A stretch of DNA of 38,035 nucleotides from Candidatus Methanomethylophilaceae archaeon (GTDB taxonomy: Archaea; Thermoplasmatota; Thermoplasmata; Methanomassiliicoccales; Methanomethylophilaceae): contig JAFTYV010000012.1 of NCBI GenBank assembly GCA_017461225.1, positions 1 through 38,035 on the forward strand. Direction: 5' to 3'. The position numbers and the translations under genes were made by a program. Within the stretch, counting starts at the first letter, position 1; every line of letters starts with the position of its first letter. A model generated the notes under the pieces. The model was not told the origin of the DNA, did no database searches, and saw nothing but the letters and a program-made list of their open reading frames with translations. Positions 16,185 to 24,738 of the stretch are shown one piece after another.

Positions 16185-17627
16185 TTAACCTTTTCCTTCC
16201 GATGCCCCCGGTCCGCCCCTCATCGCCGAGGCGACAGCACCGACCGCGCACATCGCGAGGCACAGCAGCGCGGTCCCCGTCATGACGTCCATGAAGCTGC
16301 CGTAGGTCTCGGGGACGATGTTGTCCGCGGAGCCCATCACCACGGATATGAGGAGCATGGAGACGCCCATGCTGACCATCATGCCGGTCTGCCTCATCAC
16401 GCCCGCCATCGCGGACGCGTCTCCGGTGTGGGATCCGTCCACCGAGGACATGATCACCGATGTGTTGGGGGCGGAGAACAGCGAGTGGCCCACACCTATG
16501 ACCACGAGGGTCGAGGCCACCAGCGCGAGGGAGGGTTCCGTCCCGTACGTGGCGATCATCGATACGCCGATCCCGACCAGGACCATCCCCAGCGTGGGAA
16601 GCAGCCTCTTGTCGCGTATACGGTCCGACATGCGTCCCGCGACGGGGGTCAGCAGGACCTGCATGGCGGGCTGCACCAGCATCATGATCCCGGCCTCCGT
16701 GGACGAGAGCTGTCCCATGTGCTGCAGGTACAGCGGCATGAAGAAAGAGACCGAGTACGAGGCGGCGTAGCTCAGGAACGCCGCGAGGCAGGATGCGGAG
16801 AACACCCTGTTGCGGAACAGGCGTACGTTGAGTATGGGAGCGGTGCTGCGCGACTGGGACACCGCGAACAGTACGATGAGGACGAGGCCCACCGGAAGGA
16901 CCGCGAACGCGTACGGCGACGGCATGTTCATCACACCGACCATGGTCAGCAGGATCGCCGAGCCGTACAGCGCCGAGGCGGGGACGTCCACTCCGCCCCC
17001 TCTGTCCGGCGCGATCTCGAACGGGAACCTCCAGAACAGGGCTATCGACGCCACCGCGAGGGGGACGATCAGCAGGAACAGGCTGTGCCAACCGAACAGG
17101 TCGTTCAGGAACCCGCCCACCGCCGGCCCTATCGCCAGACCGCTGTAGACGCATGTCGTCTGGGCGCCGATGGCGGAACCCCTGGACCCGATCGGGAACA
17201 CGTCCACTATCATGGACATGCTGGAACACGTTATCGCCGCCGCACCTGCGCCCATGACGGCCCTGCAGGCCACGAGGAACCAGAAGGACGGGGCCACGGA
17301 GGCCAGGATGCACGCCACCAGGATCACCGAGATCCCCAGGATGCTCGTCCTCCTCTTGCCGTGCGTGTCGCCGTACCTCGCGAACGGGACCATGAACACC
17401 ACCGAGGACAGCAGGAACGCCGTGTTGACGTAGGCCAGGTCGTGGGACCCGACCGAGAAGTCCTCGCCGATCCCGACGAGTGAGAGGTTCATCATCGTGC
17501 TAAGCAGGGGGGTTATGAACGCCGATATGCAGCACGCCATGAGCAGCATCCTGCGCTCCGCCGATGTGTACTCCGTCAGGGGACCATCCCCCTGCACCCG
17601 TCCGTGGTGGGTGCCCCGAACCTGCAC
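16185..17627 (-). CDS. MFS transporter (DHA2-like, 14 helices)
   Basis: The 480-residue protein has about fourteen hydrophobic helices and major-facilitator motifs: ARYGDTHGKRRTS in the loop after helix 2 (motif A), RAVMGAGAAA, and the helix-5 pattern GLAIGPAVGGFL (motif C of drug:H+ antiporters). Export of toxic compounds is the likely job. The first in-frame start is GTG at 17627; another GTG at 17597 would remove ten unremarkable residues. It ends in TAA 22 bases upstream of the CDF gene. Confidence 0.88.
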   Translation of the reverse strand: MQVRGTHHGRVQGDGPLTEYTSAERRMLLMACCISAFITPLLSTMMNLSLVGIGEDFSVGSHDLAYVNTAFLLSSVVFMVPFARYGDTHGKRRTSILGISVILVACILASVAPSFWFLVACRAVMGAGAAAITCSSMSMIVDVFPIGSRGSAIGAQTTCVYSGLAIGPAVGGFLNDLFGWHSLFLLIVPLAVASIALFWRFPFEIAPDRGGGVDVPASALYGSAILLTMVGVMNMPSPYAFAVLPVGLVLIVLFAVSQSRSTAPILNVRLFRNRVFSASCLAAFLSYAASYSVSFFMPLYLQHMGQLSSTEAGIMMLVQPAMQVLLTPVAGRMSDRIRDKRLLPTLGMVLVGIGVSMIATYGTEPSLALVASTLVVIGVGHSLFSAPNTSVIMSSVDGSHTGDASAMAGVMRQTGMMVSMGVSMLLISVVMGSADNIVPETYGSFMDVMTGTALLCLAMCAVGAVASAMRGGPGASEGKG

Positions 17628-17722
17628 GACACGATGTCCATGGACCGTCGAAGCGGGGATACGGCATTAAGCTTGCGGCGGTGGGACGGGTGGTTGTATA
17701 TCCTTGGACGTGCTTACTACCG

Positions 17723-18319
17723 ATGGTGGAATTCAAAATGGACCGTCCCAGCATCACCGAGATCGCAGAGAGGATACGCGCGTTGCGCGAGATGTGCGGA
17801 TACACGCAGGAGGAGATGGCGGAGGCCGCCGAGGTCCCCCTCGAGGAGTACCAGGCAATGGAGGGGGGCGAGGAGGACTTCGGCTTCATGTTCCTCTACA
17901 GGTGCGCGGAGAAGTTCGGCGTGGACCTCATGGAGATCCTCACGGGGAAGAACCCCCACCTCACGGACTTCGCCGTGGTCAGGGAGGGCAGCGGACTCCC
18001 CATGAAGAGCCACGAGGGGTTCGACTTCTACCACCTCGCATCCAAGTTCAAGGACAAGATCGCACAGCCCTTCCTGGTCAACGCGGAGTACCACGAGGAG
18101 GAGCAGGGGAGGGAGATCCCCCTCGGCAGCCACGAGGGACAGGAGTTCGACTTCATCCTCTCCGGGAACCTCAGGTTCTCGCAGGAGGGCAGGATAGTGG
18201 ACCTCGGACCCGGCGACTCGATCTACTACGACTCCGGGAAGAAGCACGGCATGATCGCCACCTCCAAGGAGGGCTGCGTCTTCCTGGCCATCGTCATGAA
18301 GAGGGACGTCCAGAGATGA
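17723..18319 (+). CDS. XRE-family HTH regulator with cupin domain
   Basis: About 198 residues. The N-terminal helix-turn-helix (about residues 8-65, including ALREMCGYTQEEMAEAAEV) is of the XRE type. The C-terminal cupin half (about 115-190) has GSHEGQEFDFILSG, LGPGDSIYYDSGKKHGM and a final strand. Such proteins sense a small ligand in the cupin barrel and repress or activate nearby genes. A TATA-like TTGTATAT at 17693-17700 favours the ATG at 17723; 17738 is possible. Target genes are unknown; the nearest block concerns sulfur metabolism. Confidence 0.88.
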   Translation: MVEFKMDRPSITEIAERIRALREMCGYTQEEMAEAAEVPLEEYQAMEGGEEDFGFMFLYRCAEKFGVDLMEILTGKNPHLTDFAVVREGSGLPMKSHEGFDFYHLASKFKDKIAQPFLVNAEYHEEEQGREIPLGSHEGQEFDFILSGNLRFSQEGRIVDLGPGDSIYYDSGKKHGMIATSKEGCVFLAIVMKRDVQR

Positions 18320-18323
18320 TCCG

Positions 18324-18346
18324 GACGGGTGCGTCACGCACCCGTC
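18324..18346. terminator. Stem-loop between convergent genes
   Basis: GACGGGTGCG and CGCACCCGTC form a perfect 10-bp stem with a TCA loop, followed on the plus strand by CTTTTCTC. It sits in the 39-base gap between two convergent genes and can end both transcripts. Confidence 0.7.
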
Positions 18347-18358
18347 ACCGACCTTTTC

Positions 18359-19897
18359 TCAGACGGTGAAGGCGGACACGACGTCCGCGAGGATCCCCTC
18401 GCGGGACACCAGCCAACCGTCGAAACCCATACCGCTCGAATCCACGGCGCGGCCGATCGCGACCACCATCTCGGGTACGCGGCCCTCGGGCACTGTTCCG
18501 ACCAGGTCGCCGAACCTCTCCCTACCCTGCAGTCCGCACCCGTTGACGAACACCCTGTAAGCCGGGACCGGGACGCCGTCCACGGTCGCCGATCCACCCT
18601 GCAGACCCACGACACCGACCTGGTGCGCACCGCATGACGACGGGCACCCCGATATGCGGAACCTCGGGAGGGAGTCGTCCCCGATGCCGGCCTCCCTCAC
18701 GGCGGAGATCATCCTGCGGAGGAGGCCGTTGGAGTCGCGGACACCCAGGGAGCATATGCTGCCCCCGATGCACGACACCGATGACTCGAACCTGTTGGAT
18801 GCCCCTCCCGCGGTCACCTCCGACACCCTGAGAGCCTCGGGCCCGGACAGGTTGACCACGTGTATGGCGCTGTCCGGGGAGACGCGCAGCTCGACACCCT
18901 CCATGTCGCGGATGGTGTCCGCTATCGTCGACAGCATGCGGAGCTCCACATCCCCGCCCACGGGGCGGTATGTCACGTAGTACAGGCCCTCCTGCCTCTG
19001 CGGGTGTATGCGGTCCCCCGTGACACGGACGGGTTCCTTCACCGGCACCGGGATCGGATCCGGACGGATGCCCATACCGCCGGATGCCATGCGGGCCCCC
19101 AGCTTGTCGAGGTACGCATCGCGGTACGCCCCCTCCCCCATCGCATCCTTGATGTAGCGGGTGCGGGCACGAGTCCTGTCGTCGTAATCACCGTGTTCCG
19201 TGAACACGTCCACCATGGCGGCGACGTGGTACAGCGTGTCCCCGGGATCGACGGCCTCGGACACGAGGCAGCCCATGCGGGGGTTGTTGCCGAGGCCGCC
19301 GGCGCTCCACACGTCGAAGAGGCCGTCCGGCCTCGCCACGAACCCCAGGTCCCTGAACGTCGCATGGGTCTCGTTGCTCGTCGAACTCGAGAACGTCACC
19401 TTCAGCTTCCTGGGCAGCCTCGTCTCTAGCATCCTGCGGAGCAGGTACCCCTCCGCCTCCTTGGCGTACGGGTACACGTCGAAGAACTCGCCCGGCTCCA
19501 CACCGGAGAGCGACGTGGCGGAGACGTTGCGGGGATGGTCCCCTCCGGCCCCCTGCGTGTTGATGCCGTGGTCGAGGGCGCCCTCCATTATGTCCATGAT
19601 CTGGTCGCCCACCAGGTTGTGGAGCTGGATGCACTCGCAAGTCGTCGTGTGGATGCGGTCTACCGAGTGCCTGGTCGCGGCGGCGACTATGAAGTCGAGC
19701 TTGTCCTTGTCCAGACGGCCCCCGCACAGCCTGAGTCTGATCATCCCGCGCTCCCCTCCCCTCTGGGAGTAGCTGCCGAAACCGCCGGCCACGGAGTTGT
19801 ACTCCTTCGGCGTCGAACCGCCGGAGAAGAAGCGCTCCTCCGCCTCGCGGAACGCACCCAACCTGTCACGGAACACGTCGTCGTTCCCATCATTCAT
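18359..19897 (-). CDS. Siroheme-dependent sulfite/nitrite reductase (assimilatory type)
   Basis: About 512 residues. The siroheme/4Fe-4S signature of the family is present: CIGGSIC followed about 40 residues later by CPSSC (C-X5-C and C-X3-C). Two copies of the ferredoxin-like half-domain flank the active site, and an Arg/Lys-rich substrate region is present (LPRKLKVTFSSS). The enzyme reduces sulfite to sulfide, or nitrite to ammonia, by six electrons from ferredoxin. The divergent cysK gene argues for sulfide supply. The ATG at 19897 is chosen because a TATA-like TTTATCTA lies 23-30 bases upstream; longer in-frame extensions contain no conserved sequence. Confidence 0.85.
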   Translation of the reverse strand: MNDGNDDVFRDRLGAFREAEERFFSGGSTPKEYNSVAGGFGSYSQRGGERGMIRLRLCGGRLDKDKLDFIVAAATRHSVDRIHTTTCECIQLHNLVGDQIMDIMEGALDHGINTQGAGGDHPRNVSATSLSGVEPGEFFDVYPYAKEAEGYLLRRMLETRLPRKLKVTFSSSTSNETHATFRDLGFVARPDGLFDVWSAGGLGNNPRMGCLVSEAVDPGDTLYHVAAMVDVFTEHGDYDDRTRARTRYIKDAMGEGAYRDAYLDKLGARMASGGMGIRPDPIPVPVKEPVRVTGDRIHPQRQEGLYYVTYRPVGGDVELRMLSTIADTIRDMEGVELRVSPDSAIHVVNLSGPEALRVSEVTAGGASNRFESSVSCIGGSICSLGVRDSNGLLRRMISAVREAGIGDDSLPRFRISGCPSSCGAHQVGVVGLQGGSATVDGVPVPAYRVFVNGCGLQGRERFGDLVGTVPEGRVPEMVVAIGRAVDSSGMGFDGWLVSREGILADVVSAFTV

Positions 19898-19976
19898 GCA
19901 CACGGTACCGTCGGGAGGATAGATAAACGGTGTTCCGCCCCTTGGGATGTAACGATTGTACAGAAAGTTATAACCG

Positions 19977-20903
19977 ATGAACGCGATCGCCCCCGGCATG
20001 ACGATCTACGGCAGCATCACCGAGACCATCGGTGACACCCCCATTGTACGCCTCAGGAACATCTGTCCCCCCGGAAGCGAGGTGTACGTCAAGCTCGAGA
20101 GGGGTAACCCCGGAGGTTCCATCAAGGACCGCGCGGCGCTATCCATCATCAACGATGCGGAGGCGCGCGGACTCCTCGGACCCGGCGGCACCATAGTGGA
20201 GGCCACATCCGGCAACACCGGGATCGCACTGTCCATGATCGCGGCGGCACGCGGCTACAGGACCGTCATAGTCATGCCCGACACCATGTCGAAGGAGCGC
20301 ATATCGAGCATGAGGGCCTACGGCGCCGAGGTCGTTCTCACCCCGGGATCCCTGGGGATGAGCGGTGCCGTGGAGGAGGCGGAGCGCATAGCCGCCGAGA
20401 GGGGAGGGTTCGTCGCGGACCAGTTCGGCAACATCATGAACAGAGCCGCCCACCGCACCGGGACCGGTGTGGAGATCCTCCGCGACATCCCCGACGTGGA
20501 CTACGTCTTCGCGGGGTTCGGAACCGGCGGCACCGCCACCGGGATCGCGATGGCGTTCAGGGACGCGGGGGCACGCGGGAAGGTCATAGGGGTCGAACCC
20601 GCCGAGAGCCCCCTTGTGACGTCTGGGACCGCCGGACCCCACAGGATACAGGGCATAGGCGCCAACTTCGTGCCGGGCAACCTGGACGTGGACCTCCTGG
20701 GAGGGGTCGTGACGGTCGCCGGCGACGACGCCGTGGCAACCACCGTGGACCTCGCCAGTAAAGAGGGGATCTTCTGCGGCATATCCTCCGGTGCGGCGGT
20801 GTGCGCCGCGCTCCGCAAGGCGGAGGAGGAGCCGGGGAAGAGGATCGTCGCGATCCTCCCCGACGGCGGTGACAAGTACATGAGCACCGGGATCTTCGAC
20901 TGA
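19977..20903 (+). CDS. cysK: Cysteine synthase / O-acetylserine sulfhydrylase family (PLP)
   Basis: The 308-residue enzyme makes cysteine from an activated serine and sulfide. The PLP Lys sits in [11 protein letters not shown], the substrate loop in [12 protein letters not shown], and the phosphate loop in [19 protein letters not shown] near the end fits the fold-type II family. The natural acceptor may be O-acetylserine or O-phosphoserine; the sequence alone does not settle this. It begins a run with metA and ridA and is divergent from the sulfite reductase. Confidence 0.92.
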   Translation: MNAIAPGMTIYGSITETIGDTPIVRLRNICPPGSEVYVKLERGNPGGSIKDRAALSIINDAEARGLLGPGGTIVEATSGNTGIALSMIAAARGYRTVIVMPDTMSKERISSMRAYGAEVVLTPGSLGMSGAVEEAERIAAERGGFVADQFGNIMNRAAHRTGTGVEILRDIPDVDYVFAGFGTGGTATGIAMAFRDAGARGKVIGVEPAESPLVTSGTAGPHRIQGIGANFVPGNLDVDLLGGVVTVAGDDAVATTVDLASKEGIFCGISSGAAVCAALRKAEEEPGKRIVAILPDGGDKYMSTGIFD

Positions 20904-20913
20904 GGTGCATGCC

Positions 20914-21837
20914 ATGCCCGTCAAGATTCCCGACGACCTCCCCGCGGTCAACACCCTGGAGTCGGAGAACATCTTCGTCATGAGGAACTCCCGTGCCGAC
21001 AGCCAGGACATACGTCCCCTCGACATCCTGATCCTCAACCTCATGCCGACCAAGGTGGAGACCGAGACGCAGCTGCTCAGGTGCCTGAGCAACATCCCCC
21101 TGCAGACCAACGTGGAGTTCCTCAAGACCTCGACCCACGAGTCGAGGAACACCTCCGCAGAGTACCTCAGGAGGTTCTACAGGACGTTCGACGAGATCCG
21201 CGACAGGAAGTTCGACGGGATGATCATCACCGGGGCGCCCGTGGAGTCCATAGACTTCGGGGACGTGGACTACTGGGACGAGCTGTGCGAGATCATGGAC
21301 TGGTCCCTCACCAACGTGTGCTCCACCATGTACATATGCTGGGGCTCCATGGCCGGACTCTACCACCACTACGGGGTGCCCAAGCACCCGTTGGACTCCA
21401 AGATCTCCGGCATATTCGAGCACAGGGTCCTGTCCGACAAGGAGCCCCTCCTCAGGGGGTTCGACGACAGGTTCCACATGCCGCAGTCCAGACACACCGA
21501 GATCAGGGCGGAGGACATCGCCAGGAACCCGCACCTCCACATCCTCGCATCGTCGGACGAGTCCGGCGTGGGGATAGTCCTCTCCGAGAGGAACCAGGTG
21601 TTCATTACCGGTCACTTCGAGTACGACCGCGGCACCCTCGCCTACGAGTACGAGAGGGACCTGGACGCGGGGATGGATCCGCACGTGCCCGACCACTACT
21701 TCGAGGACGACGATCCAGCGAAGGATCCCGTGATGCGCTGGAGGGGGCATGCCACGCTGTTCTTCACCAACTGGCTCAACTACCATGTGTACCAGCTCAC
21801 CGAGTACGATCACGAGAACATCGGGAGGGGTTGCTGA
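20914..21837 (+). CDS. metA: Homoserine O-acyltransferase (MetA family, probably acetyl-CoA type)
   Basis: The 307-residue protein activates homoserine for methionine synthesis. The catalytic Cys142 lies in YICWGSMAG and the His/Glu pair in TGHFEYD (His234, Glu236). Residue 111, in TGAPVES, is Glu; in this family Glu111 is associated with acetyl-CoA use and Gly111 with succinyl-CoA, so acetylation is predicted. The ATG at 20914 is preferred over the GTG at 20905 because a GAGGTG ribosome site lies six bases before it. The stop overlaps the ridA start (TGATG). Confidence 0.92.
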   Translation: MPVKIPDDLPAVNTLESENIFVMRNSRADSQDIRPLDILILNLMPTKVETETQLLRCLSNIPLQTNVEFLKTSTHESRNTSAEYLRRFYRTFDEIRDRKFDGMIITGAPVESIDFGDVDYWDELCEIMDWSLTNVCSTMYICWGSMAGLYHHYGVPKHPLDSKISGIFEHRVLSDKEPLLRGFDDRFHMPQSRHTEIRAEDIARNPHLHILASSDESGVGIVLSERNQVFITGHFEYDRGTLAYEYERDLDAGMDPHVPDHYFEDDDPAKDPVMRWRGHATLFFTNWLNYHVYQLTEYDHENIGRGC

Positions 21838-22211
21838 TGGAGCGTGTGTCGACCGACTCGGCCCCCGCCGCCGTCGGACCCTACTCCCAGGCCGTCGTCC
21901 ACGGCGACCTGGTGTTCGTCTCCGGCCAGATCCCGGTGGATCCGACCGACGGTTCGGTACCGGAGGATATCGCGGAGCAGACCGCCCAGGCGCTCCGCAA
22001 CCTCCGCAACGTGCTGGAGGCCGCCGGGTCGGGGATGGACAGGGTCCTGCGCGTGACGGTGTTCGTCAGGGACATATCGAGGTTCCCGGACGTGAACGCC
22101 GTCTACGCCGGATTCTTCACGGAACCGTACCCATCGAGGTCGTGCGTGGAGGTGTCCGGACTGCCGAAGGGCGTGTCCGTCGAGATAGACGCGATAGCGT
22201 TCAGAGGCTGA
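21837..22211 (+). CDS. ridA: RidA-family enamine/imine deaminase
   Basis: The 124-residue protein has the YjgF/RidA pattern: AAVGPYSQAV at residues 11-20, VFVSGQIPVDP, and the Arg-containing active-site strand SRSCVEVSGLPKGVSVEIDAIA. These enzymes hydrolyse reactive enamines released by PLP enzymes, which fits its position after cysK and metA. Translation is coupled to metA through TGATG. The 3' end overlaps the convergent radical SAM gene by 11 bases. Confidence 0.93.
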   Translation: MERVSTDSAPAAVGPYSQAVVHGDLVFVSGQIPVDPTDGSVPEDIAEQTAQALRNLRNVLEAAGSGMDRVLRVTVFVRDISRFPDVNAVYAGFFTEPYPSRSCVEVSGLPKGVSVEIDAIAFRG

Positions 22212-23334
22212 CGGTGCCGGGGTTGATGAGCTTGCCGACGATGGCGTCCCTGACGAACCTGTTGTAACCGCTCATGTCGGGCTGGTTGTCCAGGATGTAC
22301 TGGATCTCGGAGGACACGTGCGAGAAGACCTCGCGGAATATCCTGCAGGAGTCCCCGCCGTTCTCCTCCAGCCCGCACTCGTGGTAGGCATCCATGCTGC
22401 ATCCGCCGTTGCAGTAACTGAAGATGGGACAGGATGCGCACTTCTCGCGCCTCTTCACGGAACCGAGCAGGATCCTCCTGAACCCCTCGGAGCGGAAGGC
22501 CTCGTCTATGCTGCCGACGGTGTTGATGTTGCCCATGAGGAACTCCTCCGGACACGCCTTCGCACACGGGTAGATGTCGCCGTTGGGGTTCACGCAGAGC
22601 CACTTCGTCAGACAGGACGTGTGTGCGCAGTCCGCGGGCATGGGATCGCCCAGGTAGTTGAGGATGTAGAGGTAGTGGGGGATGAGGGGCACGTCGTGCT
22701 CCGAGTCGTGTAACCACTCATCGAACACCTCGATGCTCCCGCGTATGTACTCGTCGGGATCCGGGACGGTGCCGTTGCACCTGGCGCATCCGGCGGGGAT
22801 GACCGGTGAGAACGAGACGTTGGTGCCGTCGCCGCGGAAGTGCTCGTAGATCTCCCTCTGATGGAGTGCGGTCTCGCGGCATATGGTGGCGCTCACGGAG
22901 TACTTGTTCTCCTTGGAGGAGAGGGCGGACAGGGCCTTGGACACATCGCCCTCCCTGAGGACGTTGTTGAAGGGTCCCTCGTACGAGACGCCCACGTTTA
23001 TCGCCTTGGACCTGCAGTACGCCATGAACCTCCTGTTCAACTGGAGCCCGTTGGTCTGGACGGTGTTCCCGTATCTGAACGAGCCCTTGCCGAAGTGCTC
23101 CTCCTGGAGCTCTATGGCGTCCTTGAAGAACGACATCGGCATGGTGAGGGGTTCCCCGCCGTGCCATATGAACCACGCGGACTCGTACTCCTCGGACACC
23201 ATGCGTATGAGCCTCTCGAGGGTCTCATGGGACATCCTCCCGGGGACGCGCTCCTCGGGGGTGTGGTAGCAGTGCTTACAGTCCGTGTTGCAGAAAAGGG
23301 TGGGTTTGACTACCACCGAGATGTAGGGTTTCAT
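22201..23334 (-). CDS. SPASM radical SAM enzyme, probable peptide maturase (anSME-like)
   Basis: 377 residues. The SAM-cluster motif is C15-X3-C19-X2-C22 (LFCNTDCKHCY). The anaerobic-sulfatase-maturase hallmark FIWHGGEPL is at residues 55-63 and QTNG at 93-96. The C-terminal SPASM region has many cysteines (241, 247, 257, 261, 299, 302, 308, 312 and 320 among them), enough for two auxiliary 4Fe-4S clusters. This class oxidises Cys or Ser in proteins or forms thioether bonds in peptides. No sulfatase gene is in the window, while the gene immediately upstream encodes a Cys-rich peptide, its likely substrate. It sits seven bases after an intercistronic stem-loop. Confidence 0.88.
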   Translation of the reverse strand: MKPYISVVVKPTLFCNTDCKHCYHTPEERVPGRMSHETLERLIRMVSEEYESAWFIWHGGEPLTMPMSFFKDAIELQEEHFGKGSFRYGNTVQTNGLQLNRRFMAYCRSKAINVGVSYEGPFNNVLREGDVSKALSALSSKENKYSVSATICRETALHQREIYEHFRGDGTNVSFSPVIPAGCARCNGTVPDPDEYIRGSIEVFDEWLHDSEHDVPLIPHYLYILNYLGDPMPADCAHTSCLTKWLCVNPNGDIYPCAKACPEEFLMGNINTVGSIDEAFRSEGFRRILLGSVKRREKCASCPIFSYCNGGCSMDAYHECGLEENGGDSCRIFREVFSHVSSEIQYILDNQPDMSGYNRFVRDAIVGKLINPGTVSL

Positions 23335-23341
23335 GGGAGAT

Positions 23342-23369
23342 CCCGTCGCAGACGATGCACTGCGACGGG
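23342..23369 (-). promoter_or_regulatory. Intercistronic stem-loop between peptide gene and radical SAM gene
   Basis: CCCGTCGCAG and CTGCGACGGG are a perfect 10-bp inverted repeat with an 8-base loop. It starts ten bases after the peptide stop and ends seven bases before the maturase ATG. Such a stem can act as a partial terminator or mRNA stabiliser, giving more peptide than enzyme, and it may also cover the maturase ribosome site. Confidence 0.6.
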
Positions 23370-23379
23370 TATGTCCTCA

Positions 23380-23676
23380 TCAGAAGGGCCAGTACGTCCA
23401 GACGCCACCGAATCCGTTGGTGACGTAGCAGCAGCAGGCACAGCAGACGACGACGCATCCTCCGAGGCAGGCGTACCATCCCGCGGAGTTGCAGCATCCC
23501 TTGTCGTCACAGCAGCAGTAGTTGCACTTGGAGAGGCCCTCGTGGTCGCCCTTGTCGTAGCGCTCTGCGTGCTCGGAAGGGGGGAGTCCGTGCATCGCGA
23601 TGGTCATGAACGCTGCGGGGGACTGGCTCTCGTAAAGTGCGGTCAGTTTGTCTACGGAATCTGCATCGTACGACAT
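23380..23676 (-). CDS. Cys-rich peptide, putative RiPP precursor
   Basis: The 98-residue product has a Cys-free N-terminal half (residues 1-50, charged, leader-like, ending near GDHEGLSK) and a Cys-dense C-terminal half. Thirteen cysteines lie at 51, 54-56, 61, 62, 70, 74, 78, 79 and 81-83, many adjacent (CNYCCCDDKGCC; CVVVCCACCCYV), then a Gly/aromatic tail ending in WTYWPF. I do not recognise a named family. Leader-core layout plus the adjacent SPASM maturase suggests a thioether-modified peptide; a metal-binding protein is the alternative. An AGGTGA ribosome site seven bases before the ATG and a TATA box at 23737-23744 support expression. Confidence 0.75.
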   Translation of the reverse strand: MSYDADSVDKLTALYESQSPAAFMTIAMHGLPPSEHAERYDKGDHEGLSKCNYCCCDDKGCCNSAGWYACLGGCVVVCCACCCYVTNGFGGVWTYWPF

Positions 23677-23736
23677 GGATTATTCACCTGGATATGTAAC
23701 TCGAACGGGGTTCGATGGTCGGCCAACCGATTGCGC

Positions 23737-23744
23737 ATATATAA
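23737..23744 (-). promoter_or_regulatory. Promoter of the Cys-rich peptide operon
   Basis: On the minus strand the sequence reads TTATATAT, about 60 bases before the peptide ATG, leaving a short leader with an AGGTGA site. The near-palindrome GGTCGGCCAACC at 23718-23729 lies around the expected start of transcription and could be an operator. The divergent gene has its own CTTTATTA at 23795-23802. Confidence 0.6.
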
Positions 23745-23826
23745 CGATTTAGTTGGTCTCCGCCCGCATCCAGTACGGTCGTCCGGAGACACGCCTTTAT
23801 TACCCCGTCGCCCATCGGGTGAGCCG

Positions 23827-24738
23827 ATGTTCGGATACACCGTCCCCGCCTACGGCCGCCTGTCGCCCGCCGACCTGAAGCTCTACAGGAAGTACTACTG
23901 CGAGGGATGCCATCAGCTCAGGGACGGTTTCGGCCTCACGGGGGCCACCACGGTCAACTTCGACATGACGTTCAACACCATCCTCCTGAACGGCATCGTC
24001 GGCGATGTCCGGGACTTCGAGGGTACGACGAAGACCCTGTGCGTCCTGGAGCACTCCAAGGCGGACTCCGACCTCATGAGGAAGATGGCCGCGTACACCC
24101 TGATCCTCACCAAGTGGGAGCTCCACGACGACGAGACGGACAAGCCGTCCGCGAAGACGAAGGTCATCTCGACGGTCCTCCGCGGCGCCATCGACAGGGC
24201 GGTCGCGATGTACCCCGACTACGACAGGATGGTCGGCGAGGGCTTCGCCAGGCTCAGGGACCTGGAGCTCGCGGGATGCAGGGACGCACGCCTCATGGGA
24301 CGCACGTTCGGACAGGGGCTGGTAGGTGCGCTGGCGGACATAGCCGGCGACCATGCGTCCCCGGACCTGGACAACGTCTTCGTGGAGCTAAGCACCGCGG
24401 TGTACCTCATGGACGCCATCGACGACCTGGACGACGACTTCATGGACGGGACGTACAACCCATTCCTGCCGGAGCACGGCTTCGTGAACGCCAGGGACCT
24501 GATCTCCAAGGACATCTACCGCATGACGTCCGTCCTGAACGAGACCATGGGCTCCCTGCAGGGATCCTACTCGCGCATCAGGGGCGGCATGGTCACGAAC
24601 GTGGAGCTGTGCGACAACATCGTCTACCAGGGCATCCCCGAGTCCGCCAAGAAGGTCATAATGGGCGAGGCCAAGGCGAAGGCCAGCATCAAGAACATCC
24701 TCTCGAACCGCAGGGAGAGGAACTCAGACAGGTCCTGA
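23827..24738 (+). CDS. DUF5685-like protein
   Basis: The 303-residue helical protein begins MFGYTVPAYGRLSPADL followed by YRKYYCEGCHQLRDGFG, the CxxC-bearing opening I associate with DUF5685. Later it has the aspartate-rich MDAIDDLDDDFMDGTYNP, which resembles the metal-binding Asp clusters of all-alpha isoprenoid-synthase folds; that resemblance is suggestive only. The TATA-like CTTTATTA 25-32 bases upstream gives a leaderless transcript. It is divergent from the Cys-rich peptide operon with only 150 bases between the starts, so it may belong to the same system. Confidence 0.65.
   Translation: MFGYTVPAYGRLSPADLKLYRKYYCEGCHQLRDGFGLTGATTVNFDMTFNTILLNGIVGDVRDFEGTTKTLCVLEHSKADSDLMRKMAAYTLILTKWELHDDETDKPSAKTKVISTVLRGAIDRAVAMYPDYDRMVGEGFARLRDLELAGCRDARLMGRTFGQGLVGALADIAGDHASPDLDNVFVELSTAVYLMDAIDDLDDDFMDGTYNPFLPEHGFVNARDLISKDIYRMTSVLNETMGSLQGSYSRIRGGMVTNVELCDNIVYQGIPESAKKVIMGEAKAKASIKNILSNRRERNSDRS

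Noticed and set aside
22201-23334. Radical SAM gene as a true sulfatase maturase
   Set aside because: No sulfatase is encoded in the window and the adjacent Cys-rich peptide is a more natural substrate; cannot be excluded for the rest of the genome.
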